Shown: piece by piece, positions 1 to 5,912 of the stretch | How positions within the stretch are numbered: position 1 is the stretch's first letter | Layout: each line of letters begins with the position of its first letter | Assembly: GCA_030667035.1 (NCBI GenBank) | Contig: DAOUWQ010000092.1 | Coordinates: 1-6,373 of the forward strand | Source: Candidatus Heimdallarchaeota archaeon | GTDB taxonomy: Archaea; Asgardarchaeota; Heimdallarchaeia; JABLTI01 | Direction: 5' to 3' | Length of the DNA stretch: 6,373 bases | Notes under the pieces: model-generated | What the model was told of the DNA's origin: nothing | The model's database searches: none | Seen by the model: the letters and a program-made list of their open reading frames with translations, nothing else | Position numbers and translations under genes: made by a program

Positions 1-477
1 AAAGAAATCAACAAAATAGTTGAATCACTTCCCGGGATTAAATTCTCAGCGGACACATATAAAATACAAAAAATAGCTGATTATCAATTTGGGATAGGTG
101 TTGGTGAAGCAATGTTTCCTGAGGTTTATTCTTTAAAGGGTAGACCACCATTGCCATTTAAAATTCTGAGACAAAATCAGCAACATGGCGTGATACATTA
201 TACTACTGGAAAGCTAACTCTTTCAATGAAAAACGGTGGGATACTTGCTAAAAAGAAGAAATATTTTGTTATGTTTGATGGAGAGAAACTTGAGGGTTCA
301 ACTCTTTTTGCAGTAGGTGTTAAGAAAGCAGACCCTGTAATAAGACCATCTGATGAAATAGTTATTGTGGATAAAAACTACAACACACTTGGAGTCGGCC
401 ATGCTCTCATATCTGGACGAGATATGGAAACTGTAAGATTCGGTGCTGTTGCTAAAATTAAAAAGAAAGTCAAATAA
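1..477 (+). CDS. arcS: Archaeosine synthase ArcS, C-terminal part (5' end outside window)
   Basis: The reading frame is open from the first base, so this is the last 158 residues of a longer protein (the family is usually 500-600 residues). ArcS attaches lysine to the preQ0 base at position 15 of archaeal tRNA, and RaSEA then converts the adduct to archaeosine. Visible signatures are ADYQFG at fragment residues 26-31, the stretch before the PUA domain (GKLTLSMKNGG, 70-80), and a C-terminal PUA RNA-binding domain at about 80-155 with IRPSDEIVIVD (114-124) and GVGHALISGRDM (131-142). A basic tail ends the protein. The PUA end is shared with archaeal tRNA-guanine transglycosylase TgtA, so the fragment alone could be confused with TgtA. 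The GKLTLS-type segment and the RaSEA gene 27 bp downstream favour ArcS. The catalytic core lies upstream and cannot be inspected. Confidence 0.85.
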   Translation, partial: KEINKIVESLPGIKFSADTYKIQKIADYQFGIGVGEAMFPEVYSLKGRPPLPFKILRQNQQHGVIHYTTGKLTLSMKNGGILAKKKKYFVMFDGEKLEGSTLFAVGVKKADPVIRPSDEIVIVDKNYNTLGVGHALISGRDMETVRFGAVAKIKKKVK

Positions 478-491
478 AATGAAAGTAATTT

Positions 492-495
492 GGAG
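492..495 (+). promoter_or_regulatory. Shine-Dalgarno of raSEA, decides start
   Basis: GGAG lies 9 nt before ATG 505. It falls inside the coding region if TTG 490 were used, so it argues for the ATG. Relative to the aligned anti-SD, the spacing matches that of the other starts in this window. Confidence 0.6.
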
Positions 496-504
496 CAAAA
501 GAAA

Positions 505-1623
505 ATGACTGTACTCAAAGGAATTCTCACAGAACAATTATGTACTATGCGAGAAAAAGCATTGAGATTAAGGAAAAGCAGAGCTCCGAATAAAGCTATT
601 GCTGCTTGGATCGAAGATGATAGATTGATCAATGAAGCAGGGAAAGCTCTAGTAATAATTATGAATTCAAGTGGATGTGATTGGGCTCTTGGAGATGGCG
701 GAGGATGTAGTATGTGTGGGTACTCAAATGATACTTCTGAAGTCATTACAGAGGAGAATTTAATAGAACAAGTTCAGAAGGTTCTGCAAGAATTTTCGGA
801 TAAAACATTCCAATCAGTGAAACTTTTCAATTCTGGAAGTTTTCTAGATGAAAACGAGATTCCAATTAAAGCTCAAGATGAAATTTTGAAAATGATTAGC
901 AATCTAAGTCAAGTAACAGAAGTAATCGTTGAGACCAGACCTGAATTTGTTACTAAAAAGGCTCTAAAAAGATTGAAATCAATTCTTGGTAACGATAAAG
1001 AATTAGAACTGGGTATTGGTTTAGAATCGAGTGATGATTTTATCAGAATTAATTATATCAACAAGGGCTTTCTTTTTGAAGATTTTAATAAAGCTGTTAA
1101 ATTATCTATTAACAATAATGTTCGAGTAAAAAGCTATTTGCTCTTCAAACCGCCTTTCTTAACTGAAAAAGAAGCAATAGCTGATACTATTCAGTCAACC
1201 ATTGATTCTATAAAAGCTGGCGCAAGAACAATATCAATTAATCCGGTAAATATTCAAAATGGAACCTTAGTCTTCAAATTATGGAGAGATGATCTTTATC
1301 GTCCCCCAAGATTCTGGAGTTTGAAGGAAATCATTCAAGTCCTTTGGAAACGTATTGATGAAGAGGGTTTAAGAGATCAAGTTGACAGAGTAGTAAGTGA
1401 TCCATCTGGTGCTGGTTCTCAGAGAGGAATTCATAATGGTAAGCATTGTGACAAATTCTTCACAAAAGCATTGAAGAGGTTCACCCTTACACAAAATCCC
1501 GAAGAATTAGACCAAATAGACTGCTGGTGTGAATTAGTTTGGAAAGAATTGTTGGCATATGAAGAAGTGTCTCGAGATTCTTCTCTCAGATTAGTAGAAA
1601 ATGCCTATAACCTACTAAAATAG
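505..1623 (+). CDS. raSEA: Archaeosine biosynthesis radical SAM protein RaSEA
   Basis: This is a radical SAM lyase that works with ArcS: it cleaves the lysine adduct on preQ0-tRNA to give archaeosine. The protein is 372 residues from ATG 505. Cysteines C58, C68 and C71 form a CX9CX2C iron-sulfur motif ending in CSMCGY. Radical-SAM barrel strands follow, with FNSGSFLD (108-115), ETRPEF (143-148), GLESSDD (172-178) and YLLFKPPF (211-218). The C-terminus has further cysteines (C315, C340, C342, the last two as CWC) typical of this Elp3-related family. ATG 505 is preferred over the in-frame TTG at 490 because GGAG (492-495) lies 9 nt upstream of it and inside the TTG version. The 27-bp gap after arcS, without a promoter, suggests an operon. 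The family call is firm; the function rests on family knowledge plus the arcS neighbour. Confidence 0.92.
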   Translation: MTVLKGILTEQLCTMREKALRLRKSRAPNKAIAAWIEDDRLINEAGKALVIIMNSSGCDWALGDGGGCSMCGYSNDTSEVITEENLIEQVQKVLQEFSDKTFQSVKLFNSGSFLDENEIPIKAQDEILKMISNLSQVTEVIVETRPEFVTKKALKRLKSILGNDKELELGIGLESSDDFIRINYINKGFLFEDFNKAVKLSINNNVRVKSYLLFKPPFLTEKEAIADTIQSTIDSIKAGARTISINPVNIQNGTLVFKLWRDDLYRPPRFWSLKEIIQVLWKRIDEEGLRDQVDRVVSDPSGAGSQRGIHNGKHCDKFFTKALKRFTLTQNPEELDQIDCWCELVWKELLAYEEVSRDSSLRLVENAYNLLK

Positions 1624-1648
1624 ATAGACGGATTAACAATCTTACTTA

Positions 1649-1660
1649 CTTCTTTAGAAG
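1649..1660 (+). terminator. Short inverted repeat after raSEA, possible terminator
   Basis: CTTCTTTAGAAG is a perfect 12-base palindrome that can fold as a 4-bp stem with a 4-base loop. It sits 25 bases after the raSEA stop and is followed by a short T-run (1666-1669). The stem is weak. It may be chance or a weak end-of-transcript signal. Confidence 0.2.
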
Positions 1661-1680
1661 CAACCTTTTAATTAACTTAC
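1661..1680 (+). promoter_or_regulatory. Candidate archaeal promoter (TATA box) for the DUF366-queD pair
   Basis: An AT-rich element, TTTTAATTAA, at 1666-1675 follows AACC and resembles an archaeal TATA box. Transcription would begin around 1695-1700, leaving a leader of about 45 nt that contains the SD at 1729-1733. The region lies in the largest gap of the window (118 bp). Base composition alone makes such matches common, so this is only a candidate. Confidence 0.3.
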
Positions 1681-1690
1681 AATTACAAAT

Positions 1691-1700
1691 TATCTAGATA
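1691..1700. repeat. 10-bp perfect palindrome TATCTAGATA
   Basis: A perfect dyad sits near the expected transcription start of the DUF366-queD unit, where an archaeal repressor could block initiation. No second copy was noticed in the other gaps, and a 10-bp AT-rich palindrome can arise by chance. Operator function is speculation. Confidence 0.2.
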
Positions 1701-1728
1701 AATAGAATGCTGGAACCAATCACTAACC

Positions 1729-1733
1729 AGGTG
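1729..1733 (+). promoter_or_regulatory. Shine-Dalgarno AGGTG upstream of the DUF366 ATC start
   Basis: AGGTG is a five-base match to the anti-SD. Aligning every SD in this window to GGAGGTGA, the distance from the first G of that frame to the start codon is 13 (raSEA), 14 (queD), 13 (PEP-synthase-like) and 14 (cofE-like). Here it is 15 to ATC 1742. No ATG, GTG or TTG occurs in this frame near that position, so the SD points to initiation at ATC. Confidence 0.55.
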
Positions 1734-1741
1734 GGATAAAA

Positions 1742-2335
1742 ATCGAAATAATATTCAATGATTTCTCAAAAAAAGAATGCTATGATGGAAAGCAGATTTA
1801 TCCGTTATGGGCATTAGAACGATACGGAATCTCTGGAGATACTTTTGTCATTTTCAGAGGAAGTATGCGTTTAGAGCAACAAGAAATGATCGATGTCAAA
1901 GATATTGTTCGTGAGAAGGATCTTGCTGACATACTTATTTCAGGTGATGATTGTATCCATTTTATCATTGAGATGTTTGATGATCAACCAGCAAATTTGA
2001 AAGTTACATACCATAGATTACATCTATTAGCATTCATTACTCAAAGAATTCTCGAAAAAGAATTATCTATTGAAATAGTCAAAAAAGGAACAGATATATA
2101 TTATAATAAAAAGAAAATTAACGTAGGAATTGCAACAAGCTCAAACAATTCTACAAAAATCCATTTTGGATTAAACGTCGTTTCAACAGGCGTCCCAGAA
2201 TATGTAAAAGCTATTGGTCTGCAAGAAATAAAGAAGAACGTTTCACTAGAAAAAATAGCAAAAATGATTGCTGAAAGTTTTATTGCTGAACTAAAAGCAA
2301 TCAGTGAAGATACCGTAAAATCAAGAACATTTTGA
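1742..2335 (+). CDS. DUF366 family protein (non-standard ATC start)
   Basis: This is an uncharacterised DUF366 protein of 197 residues if started at ATC 1742. The family pattern is clear: YDGKQIYPLWA and GISGDTFVIFRG in the first 45 residues, then MIDVKDI, ISGDDCIHFIIEMFDD, INVGIATSS and IHFGLNV with STGVPEYVKAIGL after it. The first standard start in frame, ATG 1865, would remove 41 residues including the conserved WA and GDTFV segments and has GAGG only 4 nt upstream. From the stop at 1724 to ATG 1865 the frame has no ATG, GTG or TTG. ATC 1742 has a good SD and gives the usual family length, so either ATC is used or an ATG has been changed by one base. The gene is followed after 11 bp by queD, whose SD overlaps its TGA, implying coupled translation. 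No signal peptide or membrane segment is seen. The biochemical role is unknown. Confidence 0.85.
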   Translation: MEIIFNDFSKKECYDGKQIYPLWALERYGISGDTFVIFRGSMRLEQQEMIDVKDIVREKDLADILISGDDCIHFIIEMFDDQPANLKVTYHRLHLLAFITQRILEKELSIEIVKKGTDIYYNKKKINVGIATSSNNSTKIHFGLNVVSTGVPEYVKAIGLQEIKKNVSLEKIAKMIAESFIAELKAISEDTVKSRTF

Positions 2336-2338
2336 GGG
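2334..2338 (+). promoter_or_regulatory. Shine-Dalgarno of queD overlapping the DUF366 stop codon
   Basis: GAGGG starts inside the TGA stop (2333-2335) of DUF366 and lies 8-9 nt before ATG 2347. It selects ATG 2347 over the in-frame TTG at 2332 and suggests that ribosomes finishing DUF366 start queD. Confidence 0.6.
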
Positions 2339-2346
2339 AACATCAT

Positions 2347-2805
2347 ATGCCATTTGAAATTGAATTCGAAGACCCTAGAATCGGTTTTGCCTCTGCTCAC
2401 TTTATTGTAGGTCATGATAAGTGTGGACGATTGCATGGTCATAACTACTTCATTAAAGTGAAATTAAAAGGTGAATTAGATGATCAACATATGGTTTTAG
2501 ATTATGGCGATTTGAAAACCGAATTAAAAAAAATAGCTAAAGAATTGGATCATAGAGTGATAATTCCTACAAAAGCCGAAGGCTTAGAATTGGAAGAGAA
2601 TAATGAATCAATTGAGGTTATATCTTGTGGTAAACGTTATTTATTTCCTAAAGAGGATGTGGTATTTTTACCATTGGAAGCAACGACCTCTGAAGAGCTA
2701 TCTAGATACTTTCATTCCATACTCAAAAAATTATGGCCTCAATTTGTCATAACAGTGAATATAGAAGAAGCACCGGGTGCAAGTGCCACATATTCAGATG
2801 ATTAA
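2347..2805 (+). CDS. queD: QueD-like 6-carboxy-/6-pyruvoyl-tetrahydropterin synthase family protein
   Basis: This protein is 152 residues long. QueD converts dihydroneopterin triphosphate to 6-carboxy-tetrahydropterin, the second step toward preQ0, the precursor of archaeosine; related enzymes make 6-pyruvoyl-tetrahydropterin. Zinc-binding histidines are H18 (SAHF) and H30 and H32 (LHGHNY). The probable catalytic C26 lies in KCGRLHGH, the same spacing as in E. coli QueD. Other family marks are the VLDYGDLK loop (50-57), LDH (67-69), TTSEEL (113-118) and the closing glutamates in IEEAPGASATY. About 40 residues separate LDH from TTSEE, longer than in E. coli QueD; archaeal members often carry such an insert. 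ATG 2347 is chosen because of its SD. Location beside arcS, raSEA and DUF366 supports preQ0 synthesis over a pterin cofactor role, but sequence alone cannot fix the product. Confidence 0.85.
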   Translation: MPFEIEFEDPRIGFASAHFIVGHDKCGRLHGHNYFIKVKLKGELDDQHMVLDYGDLKTELKKIAKELDHRVIIPTKAEGLELEENNESIEVISCGKRYLFPKEDVVFLPLEATTSEELSRYFHSILKKLWPQFVITVNIEEAPGASATYSDD

Positions 2806-2828
2806 AAATAGCACTCAATTTACACTAG

Positions 2829-2860
2829 AATTATTATATCTCAAATGCGATTTCTATATA
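2829..2860 (+). promoter_or_regulatory. Candidate promoter of the PEP-synthase-like gene
   Basis: Two TATA-like elements lie in the 88-bp gap: TTATTATATC (2831-2840) and TTTCTATATA (2851-2860), the latter preceded by GCGA. The second would start transcription near 2880-2885, just ahead of ATG 2894 and over its SD, while the first would give a leader of about 30 nt that keeps the SD. The first is therefore the more consistent if SD-led translation is used. Prediction by eye only. Confidence 0.35.
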
Positions 2861-2882
2861 GAGAGATAAGCTTTGAAAAAGT

Positions 2883-2886
2883 AGGT
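2883..2886 (+). promoter_or_regulatory. Shine-Dalgarno AGGT of the PEP-synthase-like gene
   Basis: AGGT lies 7 nt upstream of ATG 2894. Its aligned spacing (13) is the same as for raSEA. It is a short match but supports ATG 2894 as the start. Confidence 0.4.
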
Positions 2887-2893
2887 TTTCCAA

Positions 2894-4489
2894 ATGTCAA
2901 ATGAATATAAAGACGAGAGCTTTTATTTAGAATACAAACCAAAATACAAAGTCTTTCATGAATTAATGGCGAAACGTTTGACTAATGTATTGTTGGTTTC
3001 AAGTATTTATGATAGTTTTATGCTTGAAGAAGATGGAAGGCTCTCTGACCAAATATATGAAGAATTTCAGAATTTGAATCTACGAACACTGCCAAGAATT
3101 ACAAGAGTTTCCTCAGCAAAAGAAGCACTTGATTTACTACAAAAGAAGAAATATGATCTCGTTATAACTATGAGAAGAGTAGGCGATATGGATGCTTTTT
3201 CATTTGGTAGTGCAGTGAAAAAAATCCGCGCCATTCCTGTAATTTTACTATTAAATAGTGTTGTAGAAATAAAATATCTGCCAAGTATTGAGAATAGGGG
3301 AGGAATTGATAGGACATTCGTTTGGAATGGTGACTCAAAAATATTTGTTGCAATCATAAAACACTTGGAAGATAAACTCAATGCAGATTATGATACCAAA
3401 ACTGGGCAAGTAAGAGTCTTCATTTTTGTAGATGATTCGGTTAGATTTTACTCACTACTACTGCCTGAACTCTATGCAGAGATAATGAGGCAAACACATA
3501 GATTGATTTCAGAAGGAACAAATGATTTTCAAGATTTACTAAAAATGAGGATAAGACCAAAAATCTTGTTAGCAGAAACTTATGAAGAAGCTATGGGCTA
3601 CTATAAAAAATACGAAAAATATGTTATGGGTATTATCTCAGATATTGAATTTCCTAGAAAAGACGAGTTAGATAAGACTGCCGGATTTTCTTTTATAGCA
3701 AAAGTTCAGAAAGATTGGCCAAATATGCCAATAATTTTACAATCGAGTAAAGATTCTTACAGAAAGAAAGCAGAGAAAAGCGGTTGTTCTTTTATACATA
3801 AAAGTTCTCATGGGATGCTGTGGGATATAAGTAAATGGTTATTAGATTGCGTAGGATTTGGTGATTTTATTTTCAAATTGCCAAATGGAAAAGAAGTTGG
3901 AAAAGCTAAGGATGTAATCGACTTTCACAAAAAACTCGCTAAAGTCCCCATTGACTCATTAATTTATCATGGAACAAATGATCACTTTTCAAATTGGTTA
4001 AGAGCAAGAGGAGAATTTGACATAGCTCAGGTACTAAAACCCAGAAAAGTTTCTGAGTTTTCAAAAGGAGAATTGAGAGAATTTCTCCTAAGTACTATTA
4101 ACGAAATTGTTCTTGAAAAAACCAGAGGAATAATTAACGATTTCTCAAGAAATAATTATCATCCAGAAACATTGTTTTTGAGACTAAGACCGGGTTCATT
4201 GGGAGGAAAAGGAAGAGGTATTGCCTTCTTAATGTTTCTTTTGAATACATTTGTATCACCAAAAGAGTTCGAAAATATCTCAATTGAAATTCCAAAAACA
4301 ATAGTAATTGGTACGGATGAATTTGAAAAATTTATGGCAAACAATGATCTCTATGATTTTGCTTTATCAGAAGTACCGGATCAAATAATCAAAGACAAAT
4401 TTATTGCCGCAAAACTCTCAACTAAATTAAAAGATGATTTAAAATTTCTATTAAGAAAATTGGATGGACCCTTAGCAATAAGATCCTAA
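2894..4489 (+). CDS. PEP-synthase-like receiver/ATP-grasp protein, N-terminal part ending at premature TAA
   Basis: These are the first 531 residues of a 986-codon gene. Residues 30-125 look like a degenerate response-regulator receiver: the acidic pair is replaced by SS (36-37) and M93 occupies the phospho-acceptor position before GDMDAF. Residues 173-310 look like an intact receiver, with D180/D181, phospho-acceptor D250, S284/S285 and K303. A linker with YHGTNDHFSNWLRARGEFDIA-type sequence follows (358-378). From about 430 begins the pyruvate-phosphate-dikinase-type ATP-grasp domain, with the glycine-rich GSLGGKGRGIAF loop (434-445). The frame stops right after GPLAIRS (525-531), in the middle of the nucleotide-binding RSS/EDS motif, and resumes in the same frame. 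As it stands the product would lack most of its ATP-grasp domain. Similar long proteins are usually annotated as PEP synthase or PEP/pyruvate-binding proteins; their function is not established. Confidence 0.85.
   Translation: MSNEYKDESFYLEYKPKYKVFHELMAKRLTNVLLVSSIYDSFMLEEDGRLSDQIYEEFQNLNLRTLPRITRVSSAKEALDLLQKKKYDLVITMRRVGDMDAFSFGSAVKKIRAIPVILLLNSVVEIKYLPSIENRGGIDRTFVWNGDSKIFVAIIKHLEDKLNADYDTKTGQVRVFIFVDDSVRFYSLLLPELYAEIMRQTHRLISEGTNDFQDLLKMRIRPKILLAETYEEAMGYYKKYEKYVMGIISDIEFPRKDELDKTAGFSFIAKVQKDWPNMPIILQSSKDSYRKKAEKSGCSFIHKSSHGMLWDISKWLLDCVGFGDFIFKLPNGKEVGKAKDVIDFHKKLAKVPIDSLIYHGTNDHFSNWLRARGEFDIAQVLKPRKVSEFSKGELREFLLSTINEIVLEKTRGIINDFSRNNYHPETLFLRLRPGSLGGKGRGIAFLMFLLNTFVSPKEFENISIEIPKTIVIGTDEFEKFMANNDLYDFALSEVPDQIIKDKFIAAKLSTKLKDDLKFLLRKLDGPLAIRS
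4487..4489 (+). other. In-frame TAA interrupting the PEP-synthase-like gene
   Basis: The codons on either side read GPLAIRS, TAA, SLFEDSAYQPCAG without any change of frame. In PPDK/PEP-synthase ATP-grasp domains this motif carries Arg-Ser-Ser, so the TAA replaces the second serine; TCA to TAA is a single substitution. Coding continues without another stop for 454 residues. TAA also ends arcS, queD and this gene itself, so it is a normal stop in this genome. Confidence 0.9.
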
Positions 4490-5854
4490 AGTTTATTTGA
4501 AGATTCTGCATATCAGCCTTGTGCTGGGATTTTCAATACGTATATGATACCGAATAAAGCTTCAAATTTAGCCAAACGTTTAGAGCAATTATTTATTGCA
4601 ATAAAATTGGTTTATGCTTCACCATTTCTAAAAATTGCTAAATCTTATGCTGACTCAATAGGACAAACGGTAGAAGAATCAAAAATGGCTGTTGTAATAC
4701 AAAAAGTGGTGGGGAATGAATATAATAACCGTTTTTATCCTGATTTTTCTGGCACTGCCGCTTCGTATAATTACTATCCTTTAGGAGATAATATGGAACC
4801 AGAAGACCGAATTGCTCATATTGCTTTAGGGTTAGGGAAAATTATTGTTGATGGAGGTGCTGTGCTTCATTTCTGTCCAAAATATCCGAAAACAAATTTC
4901 TACTCAACACCTGATATTTTACTAAATCAAAGTCAAAGGGATTTCTTCGCAATAGATATGACAAAAGAAGAATTTGATTATACCGTTGATGACCCATTTC
5001 TAATTCAACTTGATTTTGATGCGGCAATTAAAGATAACACGTTAACAAATATTGCAGATACATATGACTTTGATAATAAGATGCTAAGATCAGGTTATTT
5101 TGGGGAAGGTTCTCCCGTAATTACTTTCAATAAACAACTCAAGCTAGATACTTTACCATTAGCTGATATCATCACTAGAATCCTTTCTCTTGGCGAACGA
5201 GCTATGGGATGTTCTATTGAAGTAGAATTTGCTGGAAATTTCAGCCAAAAATCTGATGAAGTGAATAAATTCTATTTATTGCAGATTCGACCTTTCTTGC
5301 GTCAAGAAGCACAACTATTGGAGGATTTTGGCTCTGTAGAAGTGGAACAGATTTTTGTTTATTCAAATCAAGTATCAGGCAATTTAGTTCGAAAGGACAT
5401 CCGAGATATAGTTTATGTTAAACCAGATTCTTTCAATAAAATGGCCACACTCGATATCGTTCAAGAGTTGGATGAAATCAATGCTAATTTAGTAAAAAAT
5501 GACATACCTTATATTCTCATAGGTTTTGGCAGATGGGGTACAGCTGACAAATTCCTAGGTATTCCTGCAAAATGGAATAATCTAAGTGGTGCAAAAATAA
5601 TCATAGAAGCAGAATTAGAGAATTTTCAAGTTGACTTTTCGCAAGGAAGCCATTTCTTCCAAAACATCATCACTTCAAATATTGGTTACTTCCATTTGAA
5701 ATATCATTCTCAAGACCATAAACTAGATTGGACGTGGTTAGAGAAACAAAAAGTTATTACTGAAACAAAATATCTGAAACACATTCAAGTAAAATCTCAT
5801 CTCAAGATTAGGATCGATGCACAAAAAAGAGAGGGCTTTATTATAAAGCCTTAA
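4490..5854 (+). pseudogene. PEP-synthase-like protein, C-terminal part (continuation of the interrupted gene)
   Basis: This is the remainder of the gene that starts at 2894, in the same frame. The first ATG is at 4544, giving 436 residues, but it has no SD and lies inside the ATP-grasp motif (NTYMIPN), so it is an unlikely independent start. In numbering from that ATG, MAVVIQKVV (48-56) and SIEVEFA...FYLLQIRPF (224-251) complete the ATP-grasp domain, including the usual metal-binding glutamate region. After QIRP comes a family-specific region with GFGRWGTADKFLGIPAKW (327-344) and FSQGSHFFQNI (365-375). There is no GGxTxHxA phosphohistidine domain and no PEP-binding TIM barrel, so a normal PEP synthase reaction is not expected. 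The strong motif preservation after the stop argues for a very recent mutation, a sequence error, or readthrough. The pseudogene label is provisional. Confidence 0.75.
5834..5850 (+). terminator. Perfect 7-bp hairpin at the end of the PEP-synthase-like gene
   Basis: GGCTTTA and TAAAGCC flank a TTA loop, and the stem covers the final codons just before the TAA at 5852. It is followed by an A/T-rich stretch with only short T-runs (TTAATATTATTG). It could be an intrinsic terminator-like hairpin or an mRNA 3'-end structure. Archaeal termination relies mainly on U-tracts, and the one here is poor, so confidence is low. Confidence 0.35.
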
Positions 5855-5862
5855 TATTATTG
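5850..5862 (+). promoter_or_regulatory. Candidate promoter (TATA box) for the cofE-like gene
   Basis: TTAATATTATTG (5851-5862) resembles a TATA box in the 58-bp gap. It would place the transcription start near 5880 and give a leader of about 30 nt containing the SD GGAG at 5899-5902. The region is uniformly AT-rich, so this is weak evidence. Confidence 0.25.
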
Positions 5863-5898
5863 TAATAAGTTAAAATTGTAAATCGAGAAAAAAATTTC

Positions 5899-5902
5899 GG
5901 AG
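5899..5902 (+). promoter_or_regulatory. Shine-Dalgarno of the cofE-like gene
   Basis: GGAG lies 10 nt before ATG 5913, at nearly the same spacing as for raSEA. It supports this start for a gene whose 3' end is outside the window. Confidence 0.55.
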
Positions 5903-5912
5903 TAGAATCAAA

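Noticed and set aside
298..746. Two overlapping minus-strand ORFs (298-537 and 378-746)
   Set aside because: They lie opposite arcS and raSEA, show no recognisable domain, and follow from the AT-rich code of the plus-strand genes.
1865..2335. ATG 1865 as the start of DUF366
   Set aside because: It removes 41 conserved residues, and its nearest SD-like GAGG is only 4 nt away, too close compared with other starts here.
2101..2442. Minus-strand ORF of 113 codons
   Set aside because: It runs antisense to DUF366 and queD, both clearly conserved on the plus strand; low-complexity hydrophobic translation is typical of antisense shadows.
3067..3381. Minus-strand ORFs inside the PEP-synthase-like gene (3067-3381, 3168-3353, 4159-4344, 4842-5027)
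   Set aside because: All are antisense to conserved coding sequence and have no start signals or recognisable domains.
4487..4489. Selenocysteine or pyrrolysine recoding, or genome-wide TAA reassignment
   Set aside because: The codon is TAA, not TGA or TAG, and TAA also terminates arcS, queD and this gene at proper family ends.
4480..4500. Frameshift as the cause of the split gene
   Set aside because: Both halves are in the same frame and the protein motif is continuous except for the one stop codon.
4544..5854. Independent gene starting at ATG 4544
   Set aside because: There is no SD, the ATG lies inside the ATP-grasp motif, and the 18 codons upstream to the TAA are clearly coding in the same frame.
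2894..5854. True phosphoenolpyruvate synthase (ppsA)
   Set aside because: The phosphohistidine swivelling domain and the PEP-binding barrel are absent; only the ATP-grasp part is shared.
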